A DNA stretch of 64,000 nucleotides from Chelativorans alearensis (lineage in GTDB: Bacteria > Pseudomonadota > Alphaproteobacteria > Rhizobiales > Rhizobiaceae), in assembly GCF_010993735.1 (NCBI RefSeq), contig NZ_WQNI01000010.1:124001-188000 (forward strand), read 5' to 3'. Shown piece after piece: positions 43,949-53,033 of the stretch (positions are counted from its first letter, which is position 1; every line of letters starts with the position of its first letter). The translations under genes were made by a program, and so were the position numbers. The notes beneath the pieces were generated by a model. The model worked only from the letters and a program-made list of their open reading frames with translations, searched no databases and had not been told where the DNA came from.

Positions 43949-45118
43949 ATGAGCAAGAAGAAGCTATCCATCGCAGTAGTTGGTGCCGGCATGGGAGGGC
44001 TGGCGGTCGCCGCCACGCTTCGTCAGGTTGGCGTCGAGGTGAACGTCTACGAACAGGCCGAGCAGTTCCTGCGTGTCGGAGCCGGCATCCAGATGCTGCC
44101 TAACTCATCGCGTGTTTTGCGCGGGATCGGGGTCGAGGAGCGGCTCCGCAAAGTATCTTTCGAGCCTTATTCCCATTTGAACAGGGTTTGGGATACGGGC
44201 GAGATCAAGCGCGAGCTGCCGATGCCCGAAAATCTTTACGGGGCGCCCTTCCTCTGCACGCACCGCGCTGACCTGCATGAGGCGCTTTATTCCGTCCTGC
44301 CACCAGAGATAGTGCATCTGGGCAAGAAGCTCGTCGGGCTGGACACGGTAGGTGATGGCGTCGAGCTCGGCTTCGCCGATGGCACGAAAGTTCGTGCCGA
44401 TGCCGTGATCGGGGCGGATGGAGTCCATTCGCTCGTGCGCGACATCATCGTCGGTCCCGACGCGCCCTTGCACAAGGGGCGCATCGCCTATCGCGCTGTT
44501 TTGGAGGCCAGCCTGATGAACGGCGAGATCGCACCATCGCGCACGAAATGGTGGGGCCCAGACCGGCATATCGTTATCTACTACACCACACCGAACCGCA
44601 GCCATCTCTATTTTGTCACAAGCGTACCGGAAGACGCAAAATGGATGACCAAGGAATCCTGGTCGGCCAAAGGGGATGTCGAAGAGCTGCGCGCCGCTTA
44701 TGCAGGATTCCATCCAGAAGTGCAGATGGTGCTAAATGCCTGCCCCGATTGCCACAAATGGGCCATTCTGGAGCGTGAACCCTTGCCGCATTGGAGCGAC
44801 GGTCGTGTGGTGCTGCTGGGTGATGCCTGTCATCCGATGACCCCCTATATGGCCCAGGGGGCAGCAACCTCGATAGAGGACGCGGCAATCCTCGCCCGCT
44901 GCATTTCCGCGGTTGAAGGTGACGATATAGAGCGCGCCTTCCGCAATTATGAGGCAAATCGCAAGCCCCGCACATCGCGAATCCAGGCCATTTCGAGTGC
45001 GAATACCTGGATGTCCGGCGGCAATGACGATCCGACCTGGCTCTATGGCTACGATGCCTGGAACGTGCCGCTGGTCGACGCTTCCGAAGCAACAATGGCA
45101 GAAGTGGCAAGTGTATGA
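43949..45118 (+). CDS. NicC-like FAD-dependent monooxygenase
   Basis: 389 residues, group A flavin hydroxylase. FAD motif VVGAGMGGLAVA, the DG motif VIGADGVHSLVRD and the GD motif LLGDACHPMTPYMAQGA are intact. Sequence resembles 6-hydroxynicotinate 3-monooxygenase NicC (KWWGPDRHIVIYYTT and WLYGYD near the end). Aligned from memory, NicC His211 and Tyr215 are kept (His207, Tyr211) but His47 is Gln48 and Cys202 is Arg198, so another hydroxy-aromatic or N-heteroaromatic acid is likely the substrate. Followed after 46 bp by an alpha/beta hydrolase. Confidence 0.9.
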   Translation: MSKKKLSIAVVGAGMGGLAVAATLRQVGVEVNVYEQAEQFLRVGAGIQMLPNSSRVLRGIGVEERLRKVSFEPYSHLNRVWDTGEIKRELPMPENLYGAPFLCTHRADLHEALYSVLPPEIVHLGKKLVGLDTVGDGVELGFADGTKVRADAVIGADGVHSLVRDIIVGPDAPLHKGRIAYRAVLEASLMNGEIAPSRTKWWGPDRHIVIYYTTPNRSHLYFVTSVPEDAKWMTKESWSAKGDVEELRAAYAGFHPEVQMVLNACPDCHKWAILEREPLPHWSDGRVVLLGDACHPMTPYMAQGAATSIEDAAILARCISAVEGDDIERAFRNYEANRKPRTSRIQAISSANTWMSGGNDDPTWLYGYDAWNVPLVDASEATMAEVASV

Positions 45119-45164
45119 GACGAGTAGGCGCACGAGCCCGCTTCGCAAAGCCGGGAGGTGAACA

Positions 45165-45983
45165 GTGAATGCAGAAATCACAACGGCAAACCTGCGTGAC
45201 GGTGCGAAGGTTACCTACCGCCGCTGGGGCGCTGGCAATTCAGGTGGGCGAATTCTGCTCGTTCATCCATTGGCACTGGACGGTAGCCTTTGGAAGCCGG
45301 TGGCGGCGCGGCTGGCGGCGGCGCGGATGGATATCATCGCGCCGGATTGCCGCGGACATGGCCGGTCCGAGCGGAGCCCTGGCCCTTACAGCGTCGAGCA
45401 ATTCGCCGACGATCTGACCGATCTCATGGATCATGCCGGCTGGGCCAACGCCATAGTAGCCGGGTGCTCCATGGGGGGCTGCGTGGCGCAGGCCTTTGCC
45501 GGGGCCTATCCGCAGCGATTGCAAGGCCTGGTCCTCGTTGACACGACCAGCTGGTATGGGCCGAACGCCCAAGCCTCATGGGCCAAGCGCGCCACAAAGG
45601 CACGGACGGAAGGGCTGGCTTCGATGAGCGGCTTTCAGACAACACGCTGGTTCAGCGAGGCTTATCGAGCCGACCATCCCAAACGCGTGGCTGAGGTGGT
45701 CGACATCTTCATTGCCAATAAGCTGGAGTGCTATGCCGCGTCTTGTGCCATGCTCGGAGCGGCCGATCTTCGATCGGTCCTTTCCAGGATCAGGGTACCA
45801 GTCCAGGTCGTCGTCGGCGAAGATGACTACGCCACCCCGGTTGCAGCTTCGGAGTATCTGGCGCGGGAAATTCCCGGCGCGAGGTTGATCATTCTGCCGC
45901 ATGCTCGGCATCTGACCTTGGTGGAGCGGCCGGACAACATCGCTGCGGCGATTGCGGAGGTGACTGAAGCGAGCGTTTCATAG
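45165..45983 (+). CDS. Alpha/beta hydrolase (PcaD/NicD-like)
   Basis: 272 residues. Nucleophile Ser in AGCSMGGCVAQ, acid Asp in VVGEDDYATPV and His in LPHARHLTLVERP; oxyanion region LVHPLALDGSLW. The sequence is in the 3-oxoadipate enol-lactonase-like group. Next to a NicC-like gene, an N-formylmaleamate deformylase (NicD) role is also conceivable, but no 2,5-dihydroxypyridine dioxygenase is present. Start is GTG 45165 with GGGAGGTGAAC upstream. Spacer 45984-46245 holds no convincing gene. Confidence 0.88.
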   Translation: MNAEITTANLRDGAKVTYRRWGAGNSGGRILLVHPLALDGSLWKPVAARLAAARMDIIAPDCRGHGRSERSPGPYSVEQFADDLTDLMDHAGWANAIVAGCSMGGCVAQAFAGAYPQRLQGLVLVDTTSWYGPNAQASWAKRATKARTEGLASMSGFQTTRWFSEAYRADHPKRVAEVVDIFIANKLECYAASCAMLGAADLRSVLSRIRVPVQVVVGEDDYATPVAASEYLAREIPGARLIILPHARHLTLVERPDNIAAAIAEVTEASVS

Positions 45984-46245
45984 AGCGAAAAGGCTTTCGG
46001 CCGAACTGGGTGGGGACTGCAGTACAGGTGAGGAGATGATGGCTTTGACCGAAGGGCACAGTTTGCCCTGACCCATTCTCCGGTCATCGGGGCCATCAGG
46101 GCTATAGGGGTGGGTATCCGCAGCCGGTGTTCCAGACCGGCGGATCCGAACAAAACAAAGCCGTGCCCTTTTGAACGCTCGTCCAAATCCTGGAGGCCAA
46201 GTTCGCGCAAAGTTCAGTGTCATGAATACGAAAAGGGAGGAAAAC

Positions 46246-47220
46246 ATGTTCAAAAAGCAAATTATCCGGCTTGCGAGAATTGCCGTTGCCATGGGGGCCA
46301 TGATTGGCGGTCCTGCCGCCGCACAGGAATATCCTGTAAAGCCCATCCAGATGATCGTGCCATTTGGCCAGGGCGGTGCAACTGATCAGGTTGCGCGATT
46401 GATGGCCGCGCCGCTTGAAGAAGCGCTTGGTCAACCGGTTGTCATCATAAACCAACCCGGCGCCGGCGGCGCGATCGGCCTGTCAAATCTTACCAAGGCA
46501 CGACCCGACGGCTATACGGTTGCGATCGGCTCGGACTCGACTCTTGGCGCACGACCTTTGATGTCTGAAACCGGGTATGATGCCGACAGCTTCACGATGA
46601 TCGCGCGGCTCGTCCAGATCCCTTCCGGGGTGGCCGTGCGCGCGGACAGCCCCTATGAGACGCTGAATGATCTCGTCCAGGCCCTCAAGACCGGGCGCCT
46701 CGCCTATTCGGGCTCGGGCGTTGCCTCCGGACCGCACCTTGCAATGGCGGTCTTCCTCGCACAGCAAAGGGTACAGGCGACATTCGTCAACTCCGACTCC
46801 AACCAGGACGGTTTGGTCAAGCTGCTCTCTGGTGAGGTCGATTTCCTGACAGGTGGCGGGTCGAACTTTCCTGCGCTCTTTGGCGAGGATGGTCAAAGTG
46901 ACATCCGCGTCCTTGGCCTTGCCGCCGAGGAGCGCTGGCCCTTTATGCCGGACGTGCCGACCTATCGCGAGCAAGGCTTCGATTATGTGAATTCGCAGTG
47001 GTTCGGCCTAGTGGCCCCTGCGGGTGCTCCGCAGGAGATCGTTGATGAGCTCTCCAGCAAGATCAAGGCTATGGTCGAAACCCCCGAGTTCTCGCAGCGG
47101 CTCGAAGGGTTCTTTTTCAACGCCGCCTATCTCGGCCCAACGGAGATGGACGCGCTGGTGAAGGAAGACATGCAGAATGTGCGTCCCGTCCTTGCGGAGA
47201 TTGGGCTGTTAAAAAACTGA
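46246..47220 (+). CDS. TTT solute-binding protein, set 4
   Basis: 324 residues. Signal peptide ending PAAAQ (about residue 26), then EYPVKPIQMIVPFGQGGATD, the archetypal Bug opening. NQPGAGGAIGLSNLTKARPDG follows. ATG 46246 has AAGGGAGGAAAAC upstream. Linked to the monooxygenase/hydrolase pair, so an aromatic or heteroaromatic acid is a likely ligand. Confidence 0.94.
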   Translation: MFKKQIIRLARIAVAMGAMIGGPAAAQEYPVKPIQMIVPFGQGGATDQVARLMAAPLEEALGQPVVIINQPGAGGAIGLSNLTKARPDGYTVAIGSDSTLGARPLMSETGYDADSFTMIARLVQIPSGVAVRADSPYETLNDLVQALKTGRLAYSGSGVASGPHLAMAVFLAQQRVQATFVNSDSNQDGLVKLLSGEVDFLTGGGSNFPALFGEDGQSDIRVLGLAAEERWPFMPDVPTYREQGFDYVNSQWFGLVAPAGAPQEIVDELSSKIKAMVETPEFSQRLEGFFFNAAYLGPTEMDALVKEDMQNVRPVLAEIGLLKN

Positions 47221-47260
47221 CCCCGTTCCCGCACGCTGCTCGCGTCTCAAAGAGGCCGTC

Positions 47261-47698
47261 ATGAATATACTGCATAAGGATACCGTTTCGGGGGCTGCCC
47301 TTCTCGCGCTTGCAGCGCTGGTGGTGTCCATGTCGCTTGACATGGGCACCGGTGCGGGAGGCGAGACTCTGACGCCGAGTTTCGTGCCGCTAATCTGTGC
47401 CGCGGGCCTCGTGGTCAGCGGCGCGTTCCTCTTGCTGCGCGGGTTGCGCGCGGAAGGGGGGATGCCCGCCATATTGGACCGCCGAATCGCGATAGTGATG
47501 ATCGCCTTGGTCTTCTACCTCTGGTTCTTTCACGCGATCGATGTCCGCTTCGGCGTCTGGGCTTTCACCCTCGCCACCATGCTCGCCTTCGGCATACGTG
47601 CCCCGCTGATGCTGATCCTCTATCCGGTCGCGCTCTCAGCTATCCTGTATCTGTCCTTCAGCTGGGGTTTTAGGGTGGTACTTCCGACATGGATCTGA
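47261..47698 (+). CDS. tctB: TTT small permease subunit TctB, set 4
   Basis: 145 residues with four hydrophobic helices and the TLTPSFVPLICAAGLV segment equivalent to the TctB first loop. 40 bp after the binding-protein gene; its last 10 bp overlap tctA. Confidence 0.9.
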   Translation: MNILHKDTVSGAALLALAALVVSMSLDMGTGAGGETLTPSFVPLICAAGLVVSGAFLLLRGLRAEGGMPAILDRRIAIVMIALVFYLWFFHAIDVRFGVWAFTLATMLAFGIRAPLMLILYPVALSAILYLSFSWGFRVVLPTWI

Positions 47699-49203
47699 TT
47701 GCGTTTTCCGATATCCTGCAGGGCGCGGTGCAGGTCGCCAATCCTTGGATTGTCTTCTTCTTGATCGTCGGCGTGGTCATCGGGATGATATTTGGGGCAG
47801 CGCCCGGGCTGACCGCACCGGCCGCCATCGCACTGTTCCTGCCAGTGACCTATGCTATGGGGCCGACTTCCTCAATGGCGCTCTTGATGGGCATCTACTG
47901 CGCAGGTTATTTCGCGGGCTCAATCCCCGCGATCCTCATCAATACGCCTGGTGCGCCAAGTTCAGCGGCCACCGCGTTGGATGGCTTCGCCATGGCCCGT
48001 GCCGGCGAGGGAGACAGGGCGCTCTCGACGGCCATATGGGGATCGCTCATCGGTGGTCTGTTCTCGCTCCTCCTGCTGATGACGATCGCACCGCTATTGG
48101 CGCGGTTCGCCCTGACGTTTACCTCGGTTGAATATTTTTCCTTCGCGCTCATAGGAATTGTCTGTGTTGCGGGGATATCGCGGGGTTCCTTAACCAAGGG
48201 ATTTGCTGCGGCGCTTTTCGGTATTCTCGTCAGCACGGTCGGGATCGATCCAGTGAGCGGCGTCGGGCGCTTCATGTTCGGCGAGCCGAACCTGATGGGC
48301 GGCATCCCACAGACCACCGCGCTGATCGGCCTGTTTGCAATCTCGCAAATGTTGCTACTTTCCAAAAAGGACACTCAGGATCAAATTGTGCTTCCGACGC
48401 AGAAAGCCGCGTCTCAGTTGGCGGTGCTCCGTGATCTGTGGCGGTACCGCTGGGTGACCTTCAAATCCGCCGTAATCGGCAGCCTGATCGGCGTACTGCC
48501 CGGGACCGGACCGGCCATCGCCTCATGGATCAGCTATAGCGATGCGCTGCGTGCCGCAAAGCCTGATGACAAATTCGGGCAGGGTGAGGTCAAAGGGGTG
48601 ATCGCTTGCGAGGTCTCGAACAACGCAGTCACCGGTGGGGCCATGGTCCCCCTGCTTACGCTCGGTATTCCTGGCGATCCGGTGACAGCGATCCTGATTG
48701 GCGCTCTCATGATCCAGGGGGTTCACGTCGGGCCTTTTCTTATTCAGCAAAACGGCTCTCTTTTTGTCTCTATCCTACTGCTCCTTTTTCTATCGAATAT
48801 ACTCATGGTCGCGGTCGGGCTGAGCGCCCGGAAGGTCGCGGCGAAGGTTCTGCAGATTCCTCCGGGTATTCTTGTCCCAACAATCTGCATGATGGCGGCG
48901 ATTGGCGTCTTTTCGATCAGCAACAATGCCTTTGACGTGCGGCTGGTGCTGATCTTCGGTTTGATCGGCTACCTGATGGTGCGTCTGGAGTTTCCCACCG
49001 CGCCTGCCGTGCTGGGAATCGTGCTGGGGCCGATTCTTGAGAAGAACCTGCGCAACGCCCTGACGGTCAGCGACATGGATTTTTCCGTCTTCATCACCCG
49101 GCCCGTCAGTGCGGCTGCTTTGATCGCGACCGCTTGCCTGCTCTATGTTTGGCTAGGGCCGCGCAAACGATCTGAGGTACACCCGCAACCTGAAAAGCTT
49201 TGA
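47689..49203 (+). CDS. tctA: TTT large permease subunit TctA, set 4
   Basis: 504 residues. GMIFGAAPGLTAPAAIALFLP and GVLPGTGPAIASWISY are the two half-repeats; CEVSNNAVTGGAMVPLLTLG is the conserved central loop. The first repeat has AAPG where other sets have VIPG or VLPG. Set 4 ends here, 266 bp before the first carboxylesterase. Confidence 0.95.
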   Translation: MDLIAFSDILQGAVQVANPWIVFFLIVGVVIGMIFGAAPGLTAPAAIALFLPVTYAMGPTSSMALLMGIYCAGYFAGSIPAILINTPGAPSSAATALDGFAMARAGEGDRALSTAIWGSLIGGLFSLLLLMTIAPLLARFALTFTSVEYFSFALIGIVCVAGISRGSLTKGFAAALFGILVSTVGIDPVSGVGRFMFGEPNLMGGIPQTTALIGLFAISQMLLLSKKDTQDQIVLPTQKAASQLAVLRDLWRYRWVTFKSAVIGSLIGVLPGTGPAIASWISYSDALRAAKPDDKFGQGEVKGVIACEVSNNAVTGGAMVPLLTLGIPGDPVTAILIGALMIQGVHVGPFLIQQNGSLFVSILLLLFLSNILMVAVGLSARKVAAKVLQIPPGILVPTICMMAAIGVFSISNNAFDVRLVLIFGLIGYLMVRLEFPTAPAVLGIVLGPILEKNLRNALTVSDMDFSVFITRPVSAAALIATACLLYVWLGPRKRSEVHPQPEKL

Positions 49204-49251
49204 TGAATTACGCATCTTTTGACCTGCTGCCGGTTTTTCGGACATGCAATT

Positions 49252-49266
49252 AAGCTAGCATAGCTT
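49252..49266. repeat. Inverted repeat upstream of the esterase cluster
   Basis: AAGCTA-GCA-TAGCTT, perfect 6-bp arms, in the 266-bp region 49204-49469 between tctA-4 and the first esterase. The rest of the region shows only a strong GGAGGAGGAGGAACG ribosome-binding site before 49470. It may be an operator. Confidence 0.3.
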
Positions 49267-49469
49267 GCTCCTTGCGGGCTGTCCGATCGGTTTCCAGCGG
49301 AAAGCAAGGCGGCTTTTTGATAGCGCTTACTGCAAACTCGATAACCCTCAAAGTTTACGGCCAACTATCCTCCTGTAATCCGCAGGTACTCTCGTGCCAG
49401 CGGAAGCCGGGTTTTCGACTTTCCTCAGGCCCGGCCATTTCGAAGTGACAGTTGGAGGAGGAGGAACGA

Positions 49470-51134
49470 ATGTCCAACTCGAGACGGCTCACGCTGTCGG
49501 GCCTTGCGCGGTCCGCAGGCCTGGCCGCAATTCCCATGATGGCGATGATCGGCGCGACGTTCATGCCAGCGGTCGGAACTCAGGCATCGGAATATGTCAC
49601 AGCCACGGACCGCGCGCTGGTTGCTACGGACTCCGGCAAGCTGCTGGGTGCCGAGCGCAACGACGTCTTGCAGTATCTTGGCGTGCAGTACGCCACTGCC
49701 GAGCGGTTCATGGTGCCGCAAAAGGTGGAGTCCTGGGAAGGTATCCGCCCGGCCGTGACCTATGGCAACAACTGTCTCATTCCGCCGATGAGCGAGGTCG
49801 CCAACGATGAACTTTTCAATCCGCATCGTTATCTTCCTATGAGCGAGAACTGCCAGTTCCTCAACATCTGGACACCTGGGGTGAACGACGGAGGCAATCG
49901 GCCCGTGATGGTCTGGCTGCACGGCGGCGGCTTCACTAATGGATCGGCGATCGAGCAGGTGGCCTATGACGGCGAAAATCTTGCAAGAAAGGGAGATGTC
50001 GTCGTCGTAACGCTGAACCACCGGCTGAACATTCTGGGCTTTCTCGATCTTTCGGCATACGGGCCGGACTATGCAGATACGCCCAATCTAGGCCTGATGG
50101 ACATCGTGGCTGCCCTTGAATGGGTGCGTGACAATATCGAGGCGTTTGGCGGCGATCCGGACAACGTCACGATCTTCGGGCAGTCCGGCGGCGGCGGCAA
50201 GGTGCGTGCGCTGATGCGCATGCCGGCGGCGGACGGCCTGTTCCACAAGGCTATCGTCCAGAGCGGCGCCACCAATGCGGTAGGCATGCCGAAGGAAGCG
50301 GCGAGCCGTGTGGCCGAACTCACGCTTGGGAATCTGGGCCTAACCGCGGAGACGGCTGACAAGATTCGCGAGGTTTCATACGAAGACCTGCTCGCTGCGG
50401 GGAGCCAGGCTTTCGAGACGCTGTCACAGGAAGGTACTTTTCCCGGCGTCACAGGTTGGCGGGCCGTCATCGACGGTGCCCAGGTCCTGCAGGACGAGAA
50501 CGGCGGCGACGGCTGGGTCGACCAGGGGCGCGACATCCCACTTCTGATCGGCAACGTGCTGAACGAAAGCGAGACGGTCATCCGTAACAAACCCGCCGAC
50601 CTTCTGGCGGACAACAAGAACCAATGGGCCGAGGAATATGCCCGGGAGAAGCTGACCGAGCGATTTGGCGACAAGGCTGATGCTGTGACGGAGGCCTTCT
50701 TAGCCGCATACCCGGACAAGAAGCTGGCCGATGCCTACTTTGTCGATCTGCGCTCGCGCCCAGGCACCCTGCGCAACGCCAAGATGAAGGCGGAACAGGG
50801 CGGCGCACCGGTCTACACCTACATGTTCAGCTGGGAATCTCCGGTGCTGGAGGGGATAGGCATGGCCTGGCATTGCGCGGAAATCCCGCATGTCTTCGCG
50901 AACGCTGAACTCGTCAATACGGCCACCGGCGGGGGACCGGATGCAATTGCCATGTCCGAGCGGGTGAGCAATGCCTGGATCGCCTTCGCCCGTACGGGCA
51001 ACCCCAACCATGGGGGCCTGCCCGAGTGGCCTGCCTACACGGTCGAGGACGGAGCGACGATGATCTTCGACAATGAGAGCGAGGTCCGCTTCCATCACGA
51101 TACCCCGCTGCTCGAAGCCGCGGGCGTGATCTGA
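49470..51134 (+). CDS. Exported type-B carboxylesterase 1
   Basis: 554 residues. The leader has SRRLTLSGLARSAG followed by a hydrophobic stretch and VGTQASE, suggesting a Tat-like or Sec export signal. The oxyanion loop is WLHGGGF, the nucleophile Ser239 in FGQSGGGGKV, the acid Glu366 in NVLNESE and the base His468 in WHCAEIPHVF: a complete triad of the carboxylesterase/cholinesterase family. ATG 49470 with an unusually long GGAGGAGGAGGAA site. Probably releases an acid from an ester in the periplasm; substrate unknown. Confidence 0.93.
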   Translation: MSNSRRLTLSGLARSAGLAAIPMMAMIGATFMPAVGTQASEYVTATDRALVATDSGKLLGAERNDVLQYLGVQYATAERFMVPQKVESWEGIRPAVTYGNNCLIPPMSEVANDELFNPHRYLPMSENCQFLNIWTPGVNDGGNRPVMVWLHGGGFTNGSAIEQVAYDGENLARKGDVVVVTLNHRLNILGFLDLSAYGPDYADTPNLGLMDIVAALEWVRDNIEAFGGDPDNVTIFGQSGGGGKVRALMRMPAADGLFHKAIVQSGATNAVGMPKEAASRVAELTLGNLGLTAETADKIREVSYEDLLAAGSQAFETLSQEGTFPGVTGWRAVIDGAQVLQDENGGDGWVDQGRDIPLLIGNVLNESETVIRNKPADLLADNKNQWAEEYAREKLTERFGDKADAVTEAFLAAYPDKKLADAYFVDLRSRPGTLRNAKMKAEQGGAPVYTYMFSWESPVLEGIGMAWHCAEIPHVFANAELVNTATGGGPDAIAMSERVSNAWIAFARTGNPNHGGLPEWPAYTVEDGATMIFDNESEVRFHHDTPLLEAAGVI

Positions 51135-51294
51135 TCCTGTCTTCCAACCAAGCAACGAAGTGTGCCGGCGGCATTACGCCGGCGCACTGAACGAGGAACA
51201 GCCGAAATTTGCTGGCCGGACATCGTCTTGGTCGGTGGAGGAGCGGCCCAGCCTTTCCGCCCGATGGGGTGGGATATCAAAGGAGGAGGAGAAA

Positions 51295-52968
51295 ATGGTA
51301 ACTAGCAAGGCATCGACCTGCCGGTCATTGGCGTGGAGTCTGTTGGCCGGCTGTCTGCTTTTGAGCACTGCCGTACCAGCCGCTCTTGCTGACCCGGTTG
51401 ATGTGGTCGAGATCGCTGGCGGCAAAGTGAAGGGCGTCGAAACGGATGTGCCGGGCATCCAACTCTTCAAGGGCATTCCCTTCGCCGCCCAAACATCCGG
51501 GGCGAACCGCTGGAAGCCTCCGCAACCCGTCGAGCCCTGGGAAGGGGTCACGGTTGCAGACAGATGGCCCGATCAGGTGGTTCAGGACATCAACCTCAAT
51601 CCGGTTGGAAAGTTCTGGGGCGACGAGTTCTATTACGATCGTGAGTTCCTACCCCCGGCCAGCGAAGACAGTCTGAAGCTCAATCTCTATACCCCCGCCG
51701 CAAGCACAGACGACAACCTGCCCGTCTATGTCTGGATTCACGGCGGTGGCAACGATCACGGCTATGCCTCGGAAATCGAATTCTGGGCATCGAAACTGGC
51801 CGAAAAGGGGGTCATCGTTGTTCAGACGCAATACCGCGTTGGTCCGCTTGGTTTCCTTGCGCTTGACGAACTGAGCAAGGAAAGCCCGAACGGCGCGTCC
51901 GGTAACTACGCCCTGCTCGACCTCGTTGCGACACTTCAATGGGTGCAAGACAACATCCAAGGCTTCGGCGGCGACCCGAACCGCGTGACGATAGGAGGCC
52001 AGTCGGCGGGCGGGCGAAACAGCATCACCTTGCTCAAGAGCCCGCTGGCGAAGGGACTGTTCCACCGTGCCGTCATTCAAAGCGGCTTCGGTGGCATTCT
52101 GCCTTTGGACTTCAAGACGCTGGAACAGGCAGAAGCCGACAACGCCGCGGCGCTGGAGGAGATATTCGGGAAGCCGATGAGCCTTGGGGATCTCCGAGCG
52201 TTACCGACAACCGAGTTTACTCAGAAGATGGTGGGAGATGATATCCTCTACAAAGCACTCGACCGGGCGATCGGTGAATACATCATCGACGGCTACTCGC
52301 TGACGCAGGAGTCGATCGACCTGCTGCGTCCGGGCGCGCTCGACGGCATCGATATCATGATCGGCGGAACTTCCGACGAACGCACCTCGCAACGAGGCGG
52401 TCCGGACCGCACCTTCACGGACGACGAATTCGATGCTGCGATGACGAAGATTTACGGCAACGACGCCTACGCGGAGATATATGAGCCGTCTGATCCGCGG
52501 GAGGCATATCGGATGTCGCTCAGGGCCGACACCGACTTCGAGTTCCAGAAGGCGCTCATTTCAGCCCAGTACGCGAAGGCACACAACGACAGCAATGTCT
52601 TCGCCTACTATTTCAACCAGGTGCCGCCTGGCCGGGACTCCGAATTCTACGGCGCATACCACTCGGCGGACCTGTGGTACTTCTTCAACTCACTGCGGGA
52701 GTGGCCCGGTCAGCGGCACTGGACCGACGCGGATTACCGTATGGCCGACACCATCTCGTCCTATCTGGCGAACTTCATCAAGACAGGCGATCCGAACGGC
52801 GAAAACCTGCCGGAGTGGCCCCAGCCGATGGATGGGCCGGCCTTCATGCGGTTCGCCGACGGCTATGCCCAAGCCGTGGAATCAACGCCGTATCCGAGCC
52901 GTGATGCTCTGAACCGCAAAGCAGTGTTCGACCGGTTCGAGGTAAGCGAAGGCGACCTTTCCCAGTAA
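51295..52968 (+). CDS. Exported type-B carboxylesterase 2
   Basis: 557 residues. Signal peptide through about AALADP (residue 37). WIHGGGNDHG oxyanion loop, Ser237 in GGQSAGGRNS, Glu362 in GGTSDERTS, His456 in GAYHSADLWYFF. ATG 51295 has AAAGGAGGAGGAG directly upstream, so the longer open frame from 51160 is not used. Only moderately similar to its neighbours, so the array is not a recent tandem duplication. Confidence 0.93.
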   Translation: MVTSKASTCRSLAWSLLAGCLLLSTAVPAALADPVDVVEIAGGKVKGVETDVPGIQLFKGIPFAAQTSGANRWKPPQPVEPWEGVTVADRWPDQVVQDINLNPVGKFWGDEFYYDREFLPPASEDSLKLNLYTPAASTDDNLPVYVWIHGGGNDHGYASEIEFWASKLAEKGVIVVQTQYRVGPLGFLALDELSKESPNGASGNYALLDLVATLQWVQDNIQGFGGDPNRVTIGGQSAGGRNSITLLKSPLAKGLFHRAVIQSGFGGILPLDFKTLEQAEADNAAALEEIFGKPMSLGDLRALPTTEFTQKMVGDDILYKALDRAIGEYIIDGYSLTQESIDLLRPGALDGIDIMIGGTSDERTSQRGGPDRTFTDDEFDAAMTKIYGNDAYAEIYEPSDPREAYRMSLRADTDFEFQKALISAQYAKAHNDSNVFAYYFNQVPPGRDSEFYGAYHSADLWYFFNSLREWPGQRHWTDADYRMADTISSYLANFIKTGDPNGENLPEWPQPMDGPAFMRFADGYAQAVESTPYPSRDALNRKAVFDRFEVSEGDLSQ

Positions 52969-52982
52969 ATACGGCGCATTGT

Positions 52983-53011
52983 GAGGATGAGGGTTCAACG
53001 CCCTCGTCCTC
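52983..53011 (+). other. Intercistronic hairpin between esterases 2 and 3
   Basis: GAGGATGAGGG (52983-52993) pairs with CCCTCGTCCTC (53001-53011) with a single G-U wobble around a 7-nt loop. No U-run follows; the AAGGAGAAG ribosome-binding site of esterase 3 starts 10 bp later. Probably tunes mRNA stability or attenuates read-through. Confidence 0.55.
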
Positions 53012-53033
53012 CAAGCCTGCAAGGAGAAGACAT

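Noticed and set aside
43949-45983. A complete nicotinate (nic) pathway
   Set aside because: Only a NicC-like enzyme with altered residues and a generic hydrolase are adjacent; NicX, NicF and NicE are not seen and the nicB-like gene at 62071 is truncated and distant.
51295-51380. LAGC lipobox in the esterase 2 leader
   Set aside because: The hydrophobic core continues past the cysteine to AALAD, so ordinary signal peptidase I cleavage is more likely; not called a lipoprotein.
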